Origin: Cylindrotheca closterium
Taxonomy: Eukaryota > Bacillariophyta > Bacillariophyceae > Bacillariales > Bacillariaceae
Direction of reading: 5' to 3'
Assembly (NCBI GenBank): GCA_933822405.4
Contig: CAKOGP040002313.1
Location: 459,545-523,544 of the forward strand
Length of the DNA stretch: 64,000 nucleotides
This document shows, in pieces, positions 1 to 9,472 of the stretch. Below the pieces are notes generated by a model. It searched no databases and had not been told where the DNA came from. It worked only from the letters and a program-made list of their open reading frames with translations. A program made the position numbers and the translations under genes. How positions within the stretch are numbered: the first letter of the stretch is position 1; each line of letters starts with the position of its first letter.

Positions 1-2
1 CC

Positions 3-302
3 AGCTTGTGGCTCCGAAGCACAAAGGCCAATTGGTTCACCGAAAATGTCTACATACAAGTGTTGCTTGAAGAGGATGAAAGTAATTTTACTATTGCTCG
101 GTTCGTTGGCAGGAATCAATCACCTGGAAAAATACTCCAAAAATCGCTACAACCGCATTTGAAATCGCTTGCAAAGTGGCTAGTCGATTCCATTTTGGAA
201 CTGCTCAAGCCACGAAATTCCAACGAGGCTCCATGTACATTTCCGTTGGCAACGCCATTGGAACCCTACGTTATGACCAGAATGCATGAAAAAAATAATT
301 AA
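3..302 (+). CDS. possible 3' end of a gene cut by the window start
   Basis: One frame is open from the left window edge to a TAA at 300-302, giving about 99 residues with no methionine near the start. It could be the last exon of a gene that begins outside the window. The stop lies 50 bp from the stop of the next gene on the opposite strand, matching the tight convergent spacing seen elsewhere here. I recognise no domain, and the residue mix is not strongly protein-like, so it may also be a chance frame. Confidence 0.25.
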   Translation, partial: SLWLRSTKANWFTENVYIQVLLEEDESNFTIARFVGRNQSPGKILQKSLQPHLKSLAKWLVDSILELLKPRNSNEAPCTFPLATPLEPYVMTRMHEKNN

Positions 303-352
303 CTCTAGAAAACAATTGAGAACACTTTCCCTTAGGTAGCACAACATCATCT

Positions 353-1000
353 TCAGTCATATACACTCTTGTATTCCGAAATATTGTAATTACCGCAGTC
401 GTAGCTACCAATGTTGTATTCCTTCACCTCGTATCCTCCCATTTTGTAACCACTACCAGCGGATGATGATTTTTTCGTTGTTGGAGCACCAGCATTCTTC
501 TTTTCTGCACGAGCAGGCGTGGTATTACTTGAGGTGGACTGTCGATTTTCCGTCATGGCCGGTGTCCTTCCCATTCGTTCCAGGGTGTCTACTGTCCGGG
601 CTTTGCGATTGGCCTCTTTTATGAGTTGTCTTTCACGGTAATCGTGAGTAAAAACCTTGCGGTTGCTGCGTCGAATGGCTTCATTCTCGGCTTCCTGCTG
701 AATCATGCCAGTTCGTGCCCCGTACTTGACGCGGGTTCGAGAGTCATCGCTGAGGGCGGTTCTTTCGTTTTGTTCTAGCGGATAAGCTTCTTGTTGAGTC
801 TGTTCTTCCTGTTGATACTGTGCCTCTGCACGAGCCATGGTGGCTTGGTTGTATTCAAAATTGTCAATTGGATAAGCAGTGGCAGCGAGTGGAACAGTTT
901 CGCCACCGGCCACGGGAAAGGAAGCTGGCAAAAGAGTTCCTTCTAGTTCATCATCGTCTCGGAGTGCTGTAGCTTCGACTAGCTGAATTGGATTGGACAT
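353..1000 (-). CDS. orphan protein with a C-terminal tyrosine ladder
   Basis: A 215-residue protein starting at the first ATG, which begins MSNPIQLVEA; the frame stays open further upstream but without an ATG. It has no transmembrane segment or signal peptide. The N-terminal half is acidic. The middle (roughly 85-165) is rich in Arg, Glu and Gln and likely helical, followed by a Ser/Thr/Lys linker. The last 30 residues carry tyrosines spaced exactly five apart: Y-KMGG-Y-EVKE-Y-NIGS-Y-DCGN-Y-NISE-Y-KSV-Y. I do not recognise a named domain. The regular tail suggests a binding motif or phosphorylation target, which is inference. It is convergent with the partial frame at the window start. Confidence 0.7.
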   Translation of the reverse strand: MSNPIQLVEATALRDDDELEGTLLPASFPVAGGETVPLAATAYPIDNFEYNQATMARAEAQYQQEEQTQQEAYPLEQNERTALSDDSRTRVKYGARTGMIQQEAENEAIRRSNRKVFTHDYRERQLIKEANRKARTVDTLERMGRTPAMTENRQSTSSNTTPARAEKKNAGAPTTKKSSSAGSGYKMGGYEVKEYNIGSYDCGNYNISEYKSVYD

Positions 1001-1289
1001 TGTGTGTCTATATTGTTTGTGTTGTATCGTTTGTTGTGAGTTACTTTCGTATTTGTGTGACACGTCCCCGGTTTGGTCGTGGCTGAACGAGAAGAGTGAC
1101 CAACAAATTCGAAATCGAATCTGAGTCAGTCAATTTAGTCGTTTCAACGACAAAGTTTCAGGTGCCGGTAGATGTTTGGGTACCGGTAGGTCACACAATG
1201 ATACAATCAATCGTCAGTGTACACCCCCACTCTACAGTCTCATTTCTATATATTACATTCCAACTAGCTAGACCTACAAGAACTCGCTT

Positions 1290-2114
1290 CTACACAGTAA
1301 ATACTGTCTCACCCGCTCCACCTTTCTCTCCTCCTTTCATTTTGAAACACGGACTGGCAAGTGCATACTCGTCATCTCTTTCCAGCAGACTTCGAATCAC
1401 TCTCATGACCGATCCAATATGTGGCTTGGGACCAATCATTTCCCGGAACCGCCTTTCATTCAACGTAATTTCTTCCACATGCGATAATCGTTGTACCAGT
1501 CGATCCACTTCCTCGGGTTTCAGACTCCAATTGCTATCTCGATCGGCCCCGACCACAATTGTCATTATGTTTTGAATGATTTTCTCATTCACCTTTTGTC
1601 GAATCTGTTCTTGAATCAATTTGTGTCGCTTAATGACAGATACCAGTTGATCCACATTTTTGTTCTTAGAGATTTCGTGTAACATTTTTGGTATGTGTTG
1701 AAGGTTGGCAACTGTTTCATCCAACCGATCCGAGTTTCTGTGTAATCGCTCATTTTCCTGTCGAAAGTAGTGTATCTTTCGCCGTATTTCATTGTGCTGA
1801 TGTCGGAGTGTACCAAGTTTCTTGGCGGTTCGCCGTTGAATCAGGAGGATGAAACAGACTAGGATGGTCAAGGCCGAGGCCGTTTGAGCGGTCAGCTCCA
1901 TGCTCATTTGGACCGTAGTTGTACATATGATGATAGTGATTATTACAAAGCAGTTGATGGAAAAATAGTGCTTGAAAGCCCACAAGAACTGTAAGGTTTG
2001 AACCGTAGACTTGACCGATCCACTGTCATCGCCATAGTCTTCTATGTAACCAACGCTTTGGGGTGTGTCGGGACTTGGTGCACGCGATCGCCATCTTAAC
2101 GTATTTTCTTGCAT
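1290..2114 (-). CDS. membrane-anchored coiled-coil protein with one EF-hand loop
   Basis: A 274-residue protein with an ATG start. Two hydrophobic segments (about 51-71 and 75-93) form a probable hairpin anchor. A long charged helical stretch (about 100-185) follows and looks like a coiled coil. Residues 191-202 (DRDSNWSLKPEE) match a 12-position EF-hand calcium loop, with Asp at 1 and 3, Asn at 5, Leu at 8 and Glu at 12; position 6 is Trp instead of the usual Gly. A helical segment follows, as in a real EF-hand. No named family is recognised. The combination suggests a calcium-responsive membrane tether or sensor, which is inference. The last 15 residues are Gly-rich. Confidence 0.75.
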   Translation of the reverse strand: MQENTLRWRSRAPSPDTPQSVGYIEDYGDDSGSVKSTVQTLQFLWAFKHYFSINCFVIITIIICTTTVQMSMELTAQTASALTILVCFILLIQRRTAKKLGTLRHQHNEIRRKIHYFRQENERLHRNSDRLDETVANLQHIPKMLHEISKNKNVDQLVSVIKRHKLIQEQIRQKVNEKIIQNIMTIVVGADRDSNWSLKPEEVDRLVQRLSHVEEITLNERRFREMIGPKPHIGSVMRVIRSLLERDDEYALASPCFKMKGGEKGGAGETVFTV

Positions 2115-2351
2115 GTTGTTGTGTTTCTTTCTGTTGGTTATCTATTGGGTTGCTGCACTGACAATGTTGATCGTTCTGGTATCAATAAAGAAGAACAAGA
2201 ATGGAATCCAAGTTTCAAGTTGATTTGCAACATCCGTTGAGCAGAGAAGATAGCGCGGGAAGATCTAGGTGTTCGGGTATTTAACGGCTACAAACGGTGA
2301 TATGCAAACGATGGTGGCAACAAATTTGTTGGCTGCCAGAAAAAGTACTTG

Positions 2352-3496
2352 ATGTACCATTGTCTTCAACGAATTCGGCACCAAGCAAAACATTGCCAGA
2401 GGTTTCAAATCGCAACCACTACTCAACTTTTCAACGCTTCTAAAAATCCATATAGACTTACTTTGTCAATTCCCGATTCGAAGATGGGAGTCTTCCATTC
2501 AACACCAGCCTTCGAAACCACAGAAAATGAGGAGCCATCATCCAGCGCCGCTACGTCTCAGCCGACAAAGGATCCAGACCCAAAGCAAGAGGACGAGACA
2601 AAGACGGGAGAAAAAAAAATGTCTAAAAATCAGCTCAAGCGAAAACGCAAATGGGAACAAGCAATGGCAATCAAGCAACGGCGGAAAGATCAAGAACGCA
2701 ATATTCGACTTGCCCAAGCCAAAGCGGATGGCAGGGATATTGAAATGGAAAAGGAAACACAGGAACAGAACCGTAAAGAAGGAAAAGGATGGGCAAAACG
2801 AGATGAAAAGTGGAAACAGTTCTTTGACAAGAATTCTAGCAAGTATGGAATCTGTCTCGACTGCTCTTTTGAAGATGTGATGCAAAAGAAGGAAATCAAC
2901 AGTCTTGCCTCACAGATTCGATATTGCTATGCTGCCAACAAGAAAGCCAAGCATCCCGTCAGCGTCAAAGCGACCAGTATTGGTGGTATCACGCTGGAAC
3001 GTTTGGAAAATGTTAGCGGATTTGAATCATGGAAGAACAAGGCTTTTGAGTGTACCCCAGACGACCTTGTGGAAGCCTACGAGAATGACACATCCAAGCT
3101 TGTTTATTTGACTAGTGATTCCGAAAACGTATTGGATACACTGGAAGATGATAAAGTATACATTATAGGGGGGATTGTGGATAGAAATCGACTGAAACGA
3201 GCGGCCATCAATAGAGCAGAAGAGTTGGTAAGGGATTGTTGATGATTATGACCGTTTTGACTTCACTTGACGGCTAGTATCAGCTTACACATCAGTTTTC
3301 TCTTATTGCGCAGGGAATCGCGACCGCTAGTTTGCCAATATCGGACTACCTCAATATGGTCAGCACAAAAGTACTGACTTGTAACCATGTCTTTGAAATT
3401 CTACTCAAATACAGAGATCACAACAGCAACTGGAAGGATGCCTTTCTGGATGTGCTTCCAAATCGAAAAGATGCCAAGGAGAAAGATAGTAAATAA
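2352..3496 (+). CDS. TRM10: Trm10-type tRNA (purine-9, N1) methyltransferase
   Basis: Two exons, 2352-3227 and 3314-3496, joined in phase 0 across an 86-bp GT-AG intron, give 352 residues. Trm10 enzymes are SPOUT-fold methyltransferases that use S-adenosylmethionine to methylate N1 of the purine at tRNA position 9. The N-terminal 150 residues hold a lysine-rich RNA-binding region (KKMSKNQLKRKRKWEQ). The catalytic domain follows, with LDCSFEDVM, SQIRYCYAANKKAKHP, VYLTSDSENVLD, YIIGGIVDRNRLK and, across the splice, EELGIATASLPISDYL then VLTCNHVFEILLKY. These track the Trm10 family motif by motif. The first 45 residues are basic and hydroxylated and could target mitochondria; MGVFHST is an alternative start. 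It is convergent with NOM1, 50 bp apart. Confidence 0.93.
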
Positions 3497-3546
3497 AGAA
3501 AGGATTTCAGGGGCTAGCATCCGTTTGAGTTAATTCTTCTATATCA

Positions 3547-6432
3547 CTAGAACATGCTTTCAAAACCGTCAGTATCCAGTGCCTTGACGGCTGCTTTGAA
3601 GTTCTTCTTGAACTTGGAACCATTTTTGTTCTTCGGGCTGTGCTTAAGTGTCTCCAACAAAAAGAGAAGCAAACTGGCTCGGAATCCTTCTTCTTGTTCA
3701 GCTTGTTCCTCGCTCACATTCTTTCCAGCACCACCTGCAAATAGTGACTTGACCAAAGCTGGATCGTCATAGTAATCAAATACATCGGTAAGCAGAAGAG
3801 TCAAAAATATCAGACCAGCCTCTTCCATATCTTCGTCAATCTCGATTGCCTTGACAACTGGTACTAATCTCAATGTTTGATGTGTCACCACTAAATGGAA
3901 CAAGAGTTTGGCCAGGTTCGCAGCCTTTCTTGCTCCCATTCCTTCGAATTGTTTGAAGGCATCCCAATAGGCCAATTGGAAAGAGAACTTGCACTGTGGC
4001 TGGTATTCGCAGATGCGATTTGCCAAATGGCCATAGAATCGGTTGTAAGCTTTTTCGCCTTCACAACATGCCATTAGTACACGAACTGTATCCCGCTCAC
4101 TACGATTCTGCAACATGGAGCTACGGCATAGCTTCTCAAACGTGTCGTCGCAATCAGCTCCACCCATGATGATGCAGAAAATCGATCGTTTTCGGTCAGT
4201 ATTCATGCGATATTTAGATGCCAATTTCAGCAAAGCCTCATCTTCTTCGGATTTAGCGGAGCTTGATTCGGGGTTCTTCCCCGACTCATTCTGATTTGGG
4301 CTATTGCCATCGTCAAACCTGTACTGGTTTCCAACCCAAGAGGCGCCGACCTTCCACCATCGACCTTTGATGTCAGCATCCAGAATGTCTTTCAAACCTA
4401 TTTTGAGTGACGCATCTGATTTTTTCTTTGACGCAGAGCTCGACTTGATTCGCCCTAGCAGCCTTCTCAACTTTGCCGTCTTTTCAGCGAGAACTTCATC
4501 TTGCTTTCCACGTTTGTTGTTTTTCAAGTCGATAATCGCCGAAAGCATGTATTCTGCCCGCGAGGACGAAGCAAGCTTTGATTCACTGCTCTTTTTCTTT
4601 TTCTGAACGAGCAGGACAATTTCTTTCAAGGCAAGCGGGTCGTCTGATCGAAGTGATTTACCACAGTGGCAAAGCAAGAGAAGCAGACATTCAATATCAG
4701 CTTCCGAGAAATTCTCAATCAAATGGCGGACAATGTCATACATGAATGAGCAGTGGATGACGCTGTAGTTGTATAAATAACAAAGAAGGAGCATCAAGTT
4801 GCAAATTTGCTTCTTTTCAAGCTCTGATGAGTCGTCTTTGACGCCTCCTTCAGCCGCTTTGCTTCTGAATGATTTCAGCGAAGCCCACAAGTCTGCAACC
4901 ACCATTTCTAGCAAAAATTCACAAATTTGTACAGTGTCGCCAGTTTGTATATGAGTACCAACGATACAAGCGACATACACAGGAATCAACCCCTTCATTA
5001 GCATCGGGGGTGCAACACAGGCATCCTTGGTGTTCTTCCACAGGACTTTAAACACCAGTTGGGTGGGATGACCAGAATAGATCTTGGCAGCCTGTTGTGC
5101 TACGGAGATCAAGGTGTCCTCTGAAAGTCTATTCATGGCATTGTTGAGAGATCGCCTAATCATAAGAAGTTTTTCTTCTTCGTCTTTGTCGTCATCTGCC
5201 TGGGCTTTTCGCAAATGAGGAGGAACATATTTCTTTGGCTTCTCTGAAGCATTCGAAGAACCATCCACCTTGTTACCATATATATCTTCCCCAGTACTGG
5301 GAGTATAAGTGTTGGCAACATCGTGGTCTGGTTCTTCTTCGCCAGTGCTTCCGCTATCATCGCTGTTAAGAGATTCATCGCTTTTCTGCTCGTCTTCACT
5401 CATCGACTTTTCTCCCTCGTCATCACTATCTTCTTTTTCACTTTCGGATTGGTCAGATCCGTCGGAATAGTCTCCCACTTCTTGAGATTTCATGGCTTCC
5501 AATTCGTCCAGGACACTATCGTCTTCATCAAGTTCCTCGTAGGAATCTTTCATTGGCACTACCTCTTCCTCATCTGATGATGATTCGTCGTCAAGACCCT
5601 TCATAGGAACGATTTCTTCTTCGTCTGATGATTCGTCGTCACCATCTCTATCCTTACTAGCTCGTTTCGACGCCCCACCTTTGGTATACAAGTCGTGATC
5701 TGAGTTGGGTTTTGCGACTCTTTCAATCACGTCATCCAGACCATCCAGAAAATCTCCAAAATCGTCGCCAAAACCCTCAAGTTTGGCGTACTCCGTGTGT
5801 AGTTTCTTCTTGTCCTTCTTTTTCTTGAAACCTAGTTTTCTCTCAAGATCTTCAATCTCATCATCATCTCGTCGGATCGCAGCTGCAACGTTGGGTTCGA
5901 ATTTTGCATAACGGTCACTGCTCTCTGGTTTTTCTTTCCGCTTCCCCTTTTTGGTAATTTCTTTCTTGCTCACTTCCTCTTCTTCTTCCGATTCTTCTTC
6001 GCCATCACTACTGCGGTTGCTGATTCGATGCACAAGATTGTCCAAGTCATCAAGAAAATCTCCAAAGTCGTCTCCATACCCTTCCAATTTGGCGTACTCC
6101 TTGTTCAGCTTGACTTTTCCACTTTTGCCCTTGGATACTCCAAGTTTTGCTGCAAGATCAGCAATTTCTTCTTCATCTCGACGAAGTGCTGCAGCAAAAC
6201 TTGGGTCCATTCCCGTGTATTGATCATCGGTTTTCGATTGTTTCTTTTTCTTCGATGACGATTCGTCACGATCTTGTTTCTTTTTCTTTTTGGTTACCAC
6301 AACTTCCTCGGAAGGAGGAATTTCTTCCCCTAGTTCTTCCAAAGCGACATTATTCTTTCCAAAGTTTCGCTTTCGCTTCCTATTTTCCTTTCGTCTTTGT
6401 TTCCGGCTTTGTATTTCTGTTATTAAAACCAT
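3547..6432 (-). CDS. NOM1: nucleolar MIF4G/MA3 protein NOM1 (Sgd1)
   Basis: One uninterrupted 961-residue frame. NOM1/Sgd1 is a nucleolar factor for 18S rRNA maturation and 40S assembly, and it recruits the DEAH helicase Dhr1/DHX37 or a partner through its MIF4G domain. The N-terminal 400 residues are very rich in Lys, Asp, Glu and Ser. They contain a tandem duplication of about 70 residues: SFAAALRRDEEEIADLAAKL...GDDFGDFLDDL, then NVAAAIRRDDDEIEDLERKL...GDDFGDFLDGL. KKYVPPHLRKAQ leads into the MIF4G domain (about 415-620). The MA3 domain (about 750-870) includes RSIFCIIMGGADCDDTFEKL and FQLAYWDAFKQFEGM. The duplicated acidic block is unusual. The start is shared with a divergent promoter region facing the YbaB-like gene 200 bp away. 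Confidence 0.92.
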   Translation of the reverse strand: MVLITEIQSRKQRRKENRKRKRNFGKNNVALEELGEEIPPSEEVVVTKKKKKQDRDESSSKKKKQSKTDDQYTGMDPSFAAALRRDEEEIADLAAKLGVSKGKSGKVKLNKEYAKLEGYGDDFGDFLDDLDNLVHRISNRSSDGEEESEEEEEVSKKEITKKGKRKEKPESSDRYAKFEPNVAAAIRRDDDEIEDLERKLGFKKKKDKKKLHTEYAKLEGFGDDFGDFLDGLDDVIERVAKPNSDHDLYTKGGASKRASKDRDGDDESSDEEEIVPMKGLDDESSSDEEEVVPMKDSYEELDEDDSVLDELEAMKSQEVGDYSDGSDQSESEKEDSDDEGEKSMSEDEQKSDESLNSDDSGSTGEEEPDHDVANTYTPSTGEDIYGNKVDGSSNASEKPKKYVPPHLRKAQADDDKDEEEKLLMIRRSLNNAMNRLSEDTLISVAQQAAKIYSGHPTQLVFKVLWKNTKDACVAPPMLMKGLIPVYVACIVGTHIQTGDTVQICEFLLEMVVADLWASLKSFRSKAAEGGVKDDSSELEKKQICNLMLLLCYLYNYSVIHCSFMYDIVRHLIENFSEADIECLLLLLCHCGKSLRSDDPLALKEIVLLVQKKKKSSESKLASSSRAEYMLSAIIDLKNNKRGKQDEVLAEKTAKLRRLLGRIKSSSASKKKSDASLKIGLKDILDADIKGRWWKVGASWVGNQYRFDDGNSPNQNESGKNPESSSAKSEEDEALLKLASKYRMNTDRKRSIFCIIMGGADCDDTFEKLCRSSMLQNRSERDTVRVLMACCEGEKAYNRFYGHLANRICEYQPQCKFSFQLAYWDAFKQFEGMGARKAANLAKLLFHLVVTHQTLRLVPVVKAIEIDEDMEEAGLIFLTLLLTDVFDYYDDPALVKSLFAGGAGKNVSEEQAEQEEGFRASLLLFLLETLKHSPKNKNGSKFKKNFKAAVKALDTDGFESMF

Positions 6433-6631
6433 CTTTCTACTGTCGTGTCGGTGGTGAGTTCTGAGAAGTTGTCATTTTCAATCAAATGGTTGGCTCAAGC
6501 GCGAGGGCGCGCATTAACATCGGCTCGTGACTGAATCGTAGTGCGACTGACTGATAAACTCACTTCCAGGTGGCAATCTGACACTTCAAGTGCATTCCCA
6601 ATAAAAACGACAACAACAACAACGAATTACC

Positions 6632-7165
6632 ATGAAGATCACAGCTGCTAGTTTCCTTTTCTTTATTGGCGTAACCAATGCCTTTGCCCCTCAACCTGTG
6701 GCAAGACATCAATCATCACAATTGAACCTCTTCGGAGGCGGCGGGGGTAACAAGGATGGTGCAAAGAAAGCTCCAGGAGGAGGTATGATGGATCAATTGG
6801 CAATGTTCAAAAAGGCACAAGAACTTGCACAGAAGAAGAATGAAATTGACAAGCAACTCGCCGAGCAAGATTTCTTTGGAGAATCTGCCGATGGCAAGGT
6901 CAAGGCAACTTTCAAATTCGTCCCAGTCAAGAACCCAATGGACCCCAACCCTGATTACGAGGCACAAAAGTTCGAATTCGATGACGCGTGGTATGAAAGT
7001 GCATCACCAGAAGACGTTAGTGCTGCAGTCAAGGAAGCAATTATCAATGGTATCAACGAGACCAATGACAGGGTTGCAGAAAAATACCAAGCTCTACAAG
7101 GTGACTTGATGGGTGCCATGGGAGGAATGGCAGGAGGAGCAGCTCCAGGAACTCCAGAGCAATAG
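6632..7165 (+). CDS. plastid-targeted YbaB/EbfC-like nucleoid protein
   Basis: A 177-residue protein. Residues 1-17 form a hydrophobic signal peptide ending in TNA|FAPQP, the aromatic-start cleavage site typical of diatom plastid preproteins. A short basic transit segment and a glycine loop follow. From about residue 51 (MMDQLAMFKKAQELAQKKN) the sequence has the YbaB pattern: helix, GESADGKVKATF strand, then a C-terminal helix (VSAAVKEAIINGINETNDRV) and a Met/Gly-rich end. YbaB/EbfC proteins bind DNA and coat bacterial and plastid nucleoids. This one probably acts in the plastid stroma on plastid DNA, which is inferred. The segment between the two conserved strands is longer than in bacterial YbaB. 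The 5' leader is a CAA repeat. A paralogue lies at 11107-11715. Confidence 0.8.
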   Translation: MKITAASFLFFIGVTNAFAPQPVARHQSSQLNLFGGGGGNKDGAKKAPGGGMMDQLAMFKKAQELAQKKNEIDKQLAEQDFFGESADGKVKATFKFVPVKNPMDPNPDYEAQKFEFDDAWYESASPEDVSAAVKEAIINGINETNDRVAEKYQALQGDLMGAMGGMAGGAAPGTPEQ

Positions 7166-7242
7166 ATAGAAGACCGGCTAGTGTTTAGAATGAACGATAT
7201 TTTTCAAAACTTTGCGCATAGCTATATTCCCTCTGTAGCAGT

Positions 7243-7277
7243 CATATATATATATATACATACATATACATATATGT
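7243..7277. repeat. TA/TACA microsatellite
   Basis: A run of alternating TA followed by TACA/TATG units, 78 bp after the stop codon of the YbaB-like gene and before the convergent LysRS gene. It is probably untranslated or intergenic sequence. Confidence 0.85.
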
Positions 7278-7384
7278 ACCTATTATAGAGTTCCAAAATC
7301 ATGTCAATGTGTTATAAATTCTTGAATGTGCTTTTGAACAAATTTGGAGTCCTGCTATTAGATATAAGTGAATGATTCTATTGT

Positions 7385-9472
7385 TTACCAGCTGGCACGA
7401 ACTTCAGCTGAGAACATAGAAAGAAGCTTGGACCATGCAGTGATGTTTAGATAAGCCTCAAGAGTACTGGCATCGACCTTGGAAACCTTCTCTAGAAGAG
7501 CGGCATCATCCTTGGAAGGCGCAGTGCCTTGAATAAACGACTTTCCAATCAGAGCATCATCGAGCGCCTTGAGCATTTCGGAGCTGGTCATATCAGCACC
7601 CTCAAAGACGCTCATATCTGTTGTCATCGACATATTTGTGTTTGTGGCATCCTTCTTGGGTGCGTTTTTGGCAATCACTTGCATTTGCTCATCAGTAGGT
7701 TTCATGGCAGGGAACAACAAGACTTCCTTGATGTTGTTCTTGTTGGACAAGAACATTGTCAGTCTGTCAACACCAAGACCGAATCCTCCAGTGGGTGGAA
7801 GACCGTGCTCCAAAGCAGCAACGAAGGAATCATCCATAACCATAGCCTCGTCATCTCCAGCACTTCCAGCCTTAGCTTGTTCCAAGAACAGGTTGTATTG
7901 GATAACTGGGTCATTCAATTCCGTGTAAGCATTAGCCAACTAAAGGAAGCGAGAAATGAGAAATGTCAGAATTGTGAAGCAGGCAAAACAAGAGCGTCGT
8001 CTTCGATGCGAAAACAAAAATCTTACTTCTCTTCCGGCAGCAAAAAGTTCGAATCTCTCAGTGAGGAATGGCTTGGAGCGATGGTACTTGGCCAAAGGAC
8101 TCATGATTTGTGGATGCTCAGTGATAAAAGTTGGGTGGATGATGTTGTCTTCCAAGAATTCACCAACTAGAGTATCCAATAGACGGGCAGTTGTGTGTGG
8201 TGGAGTGCATTCCAAGTCGAAATCGGCAAGAATATCAACGAGCTTCTTCTCGCATTCTGGGTCATCCATTGCTGGTAGCTTGATTCCCATCTTTTCTTCC
8301 AAACCTTCCATCATACTAATGCGCTTGAATGGAGGGGTGAAATCGATCTCGACTTCTGGCATACCTGGCTTGGGAGAGTACTTGATCTTGAATCCTCCAG
8401 TAATCTTCTTGACAAGCCCAGAAACAAGTTCTTCGCACATATCCATAAGATCGTTGTAATCAGCATATGCTTGGTAGAATTCCAAGGTTGTGAATTCGGG
8501 GTTGTGTGTCAAATCAATACCTTCATTTCGGAATTGACGACCAATTTCGTAAACACGGTCCAGTCCACCAATGACCAGCATCTTCAAGTACAATTCAGGG
8601 GCAATACGCAAGTAAAGATCCATACTCAAGTCATTGTGGTAAGTGACGAATGGCTTGGCAACGGCACCGCCTGGAATCATGTTCATCATGGGTGTCTCCA
8701 CTTCCAAGAAATGTCTGTCGTCAAGATATCTTCGGATTTCGGTAATAATGCTGGAACGAATGCTGAAAACGTCTCTGATTTCTTCGTTCACAATCAAATC
8801 CAAATAACGCTGACGGTATCGGGTTTCCATATTGGAAATTCCACCAAGTGCAGAGTCACCCTTGGAAAATGGAAGCATGTGCAAACAGGGACTGAGCAAT
8901 TGAATTTCGGTAGGGAAAATAGAAAGTTGTCCATGCTTGGACTTTCCTGGGTATCCAACGATTCCAATAATATCTCCATTCTTCAAAATCTTGTGGATCT
9001 TGGCAAAGGCATCGGCGTCACCGGCAAAGGTTCCAGGATCACTCATCATTTGCAGCTTGGCTCCATCTCCACGGATATCATAAAATTTAAGCTTTCCTTG
9101 GGCACGAAGCGAAACGATACGTCCAGCAACAGAGACCGTCTTTTCTTCCAACTTGGCTCCGTTCTCAGTCTTGGATTCGAATTCGGCGACAAAGTCGGGC
9201 AATCGGTATTCGACATTGAACTTGTGTGGGTAAGGATTGACGCCTTCCTTTTGCAATTGTGCGACGGTTTGCTGACGGTTGGCCTTGAATTGAGTAGGAT
9301 CGGTAATTTCTTCTTCCTTTTCCTTCTTCTTGGGTTGGTTTTGAGCAGCCTTGGCGGCCTTTTCAGCCTTGGCCTGGGCGGCCTTCTCCGCCTTGAGCTT
9401 CTTCTTCAAGGCATTCTTGGACAATGGTTGTCCGTTTTCATCAAGGTGGACAGCTGGTGCTTCTGATGACAT
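7385..9472 (-). CDS. KARS1: lysyl-tRNA synthetase (class II) with C-terminal GST-like tail
   Basis: Two exons, 8027-9472 and 7385-7939, joined in phase 0 across an 87-bp GT-AG intron, give 666 residues. The enzyme charges tRNA-Lys with lysine using ATP. The first 55 residues are a Lys/Ala-rich helix typical of eukaryotic LysRS (tRNA binding). An OB-fold anticodon-binding domain (about 110-230, [20 protein letters not shown]) follows. The class II core has motif 2 ([20 protein letters not shown]) and motif 3 ([14 protein letters not shown], about 533-546). After the core, residues 604-666 form an added domain ([20 protein letters not shown], then [13 protein letters not shown]) that resembles the GST-C-like N-terminus of elongation factor 1B beta. 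No targeting peptide is evident, so this is probably the cytosolic enzyme. The 5' leader is rich in CAA/CAG repeats. Confidence 0.95.

Noticed and set aside
7243..7277. TA repeat as an origin or transposon target
   Set aside because: Simple microsatellite without flanking element structure.
8471..9466. 331-codon plus-strand frame opposite LysRS
   Set aside because: It lies entirely over conserved LysRS exon 1 on the other strand and has no recognisable domain.
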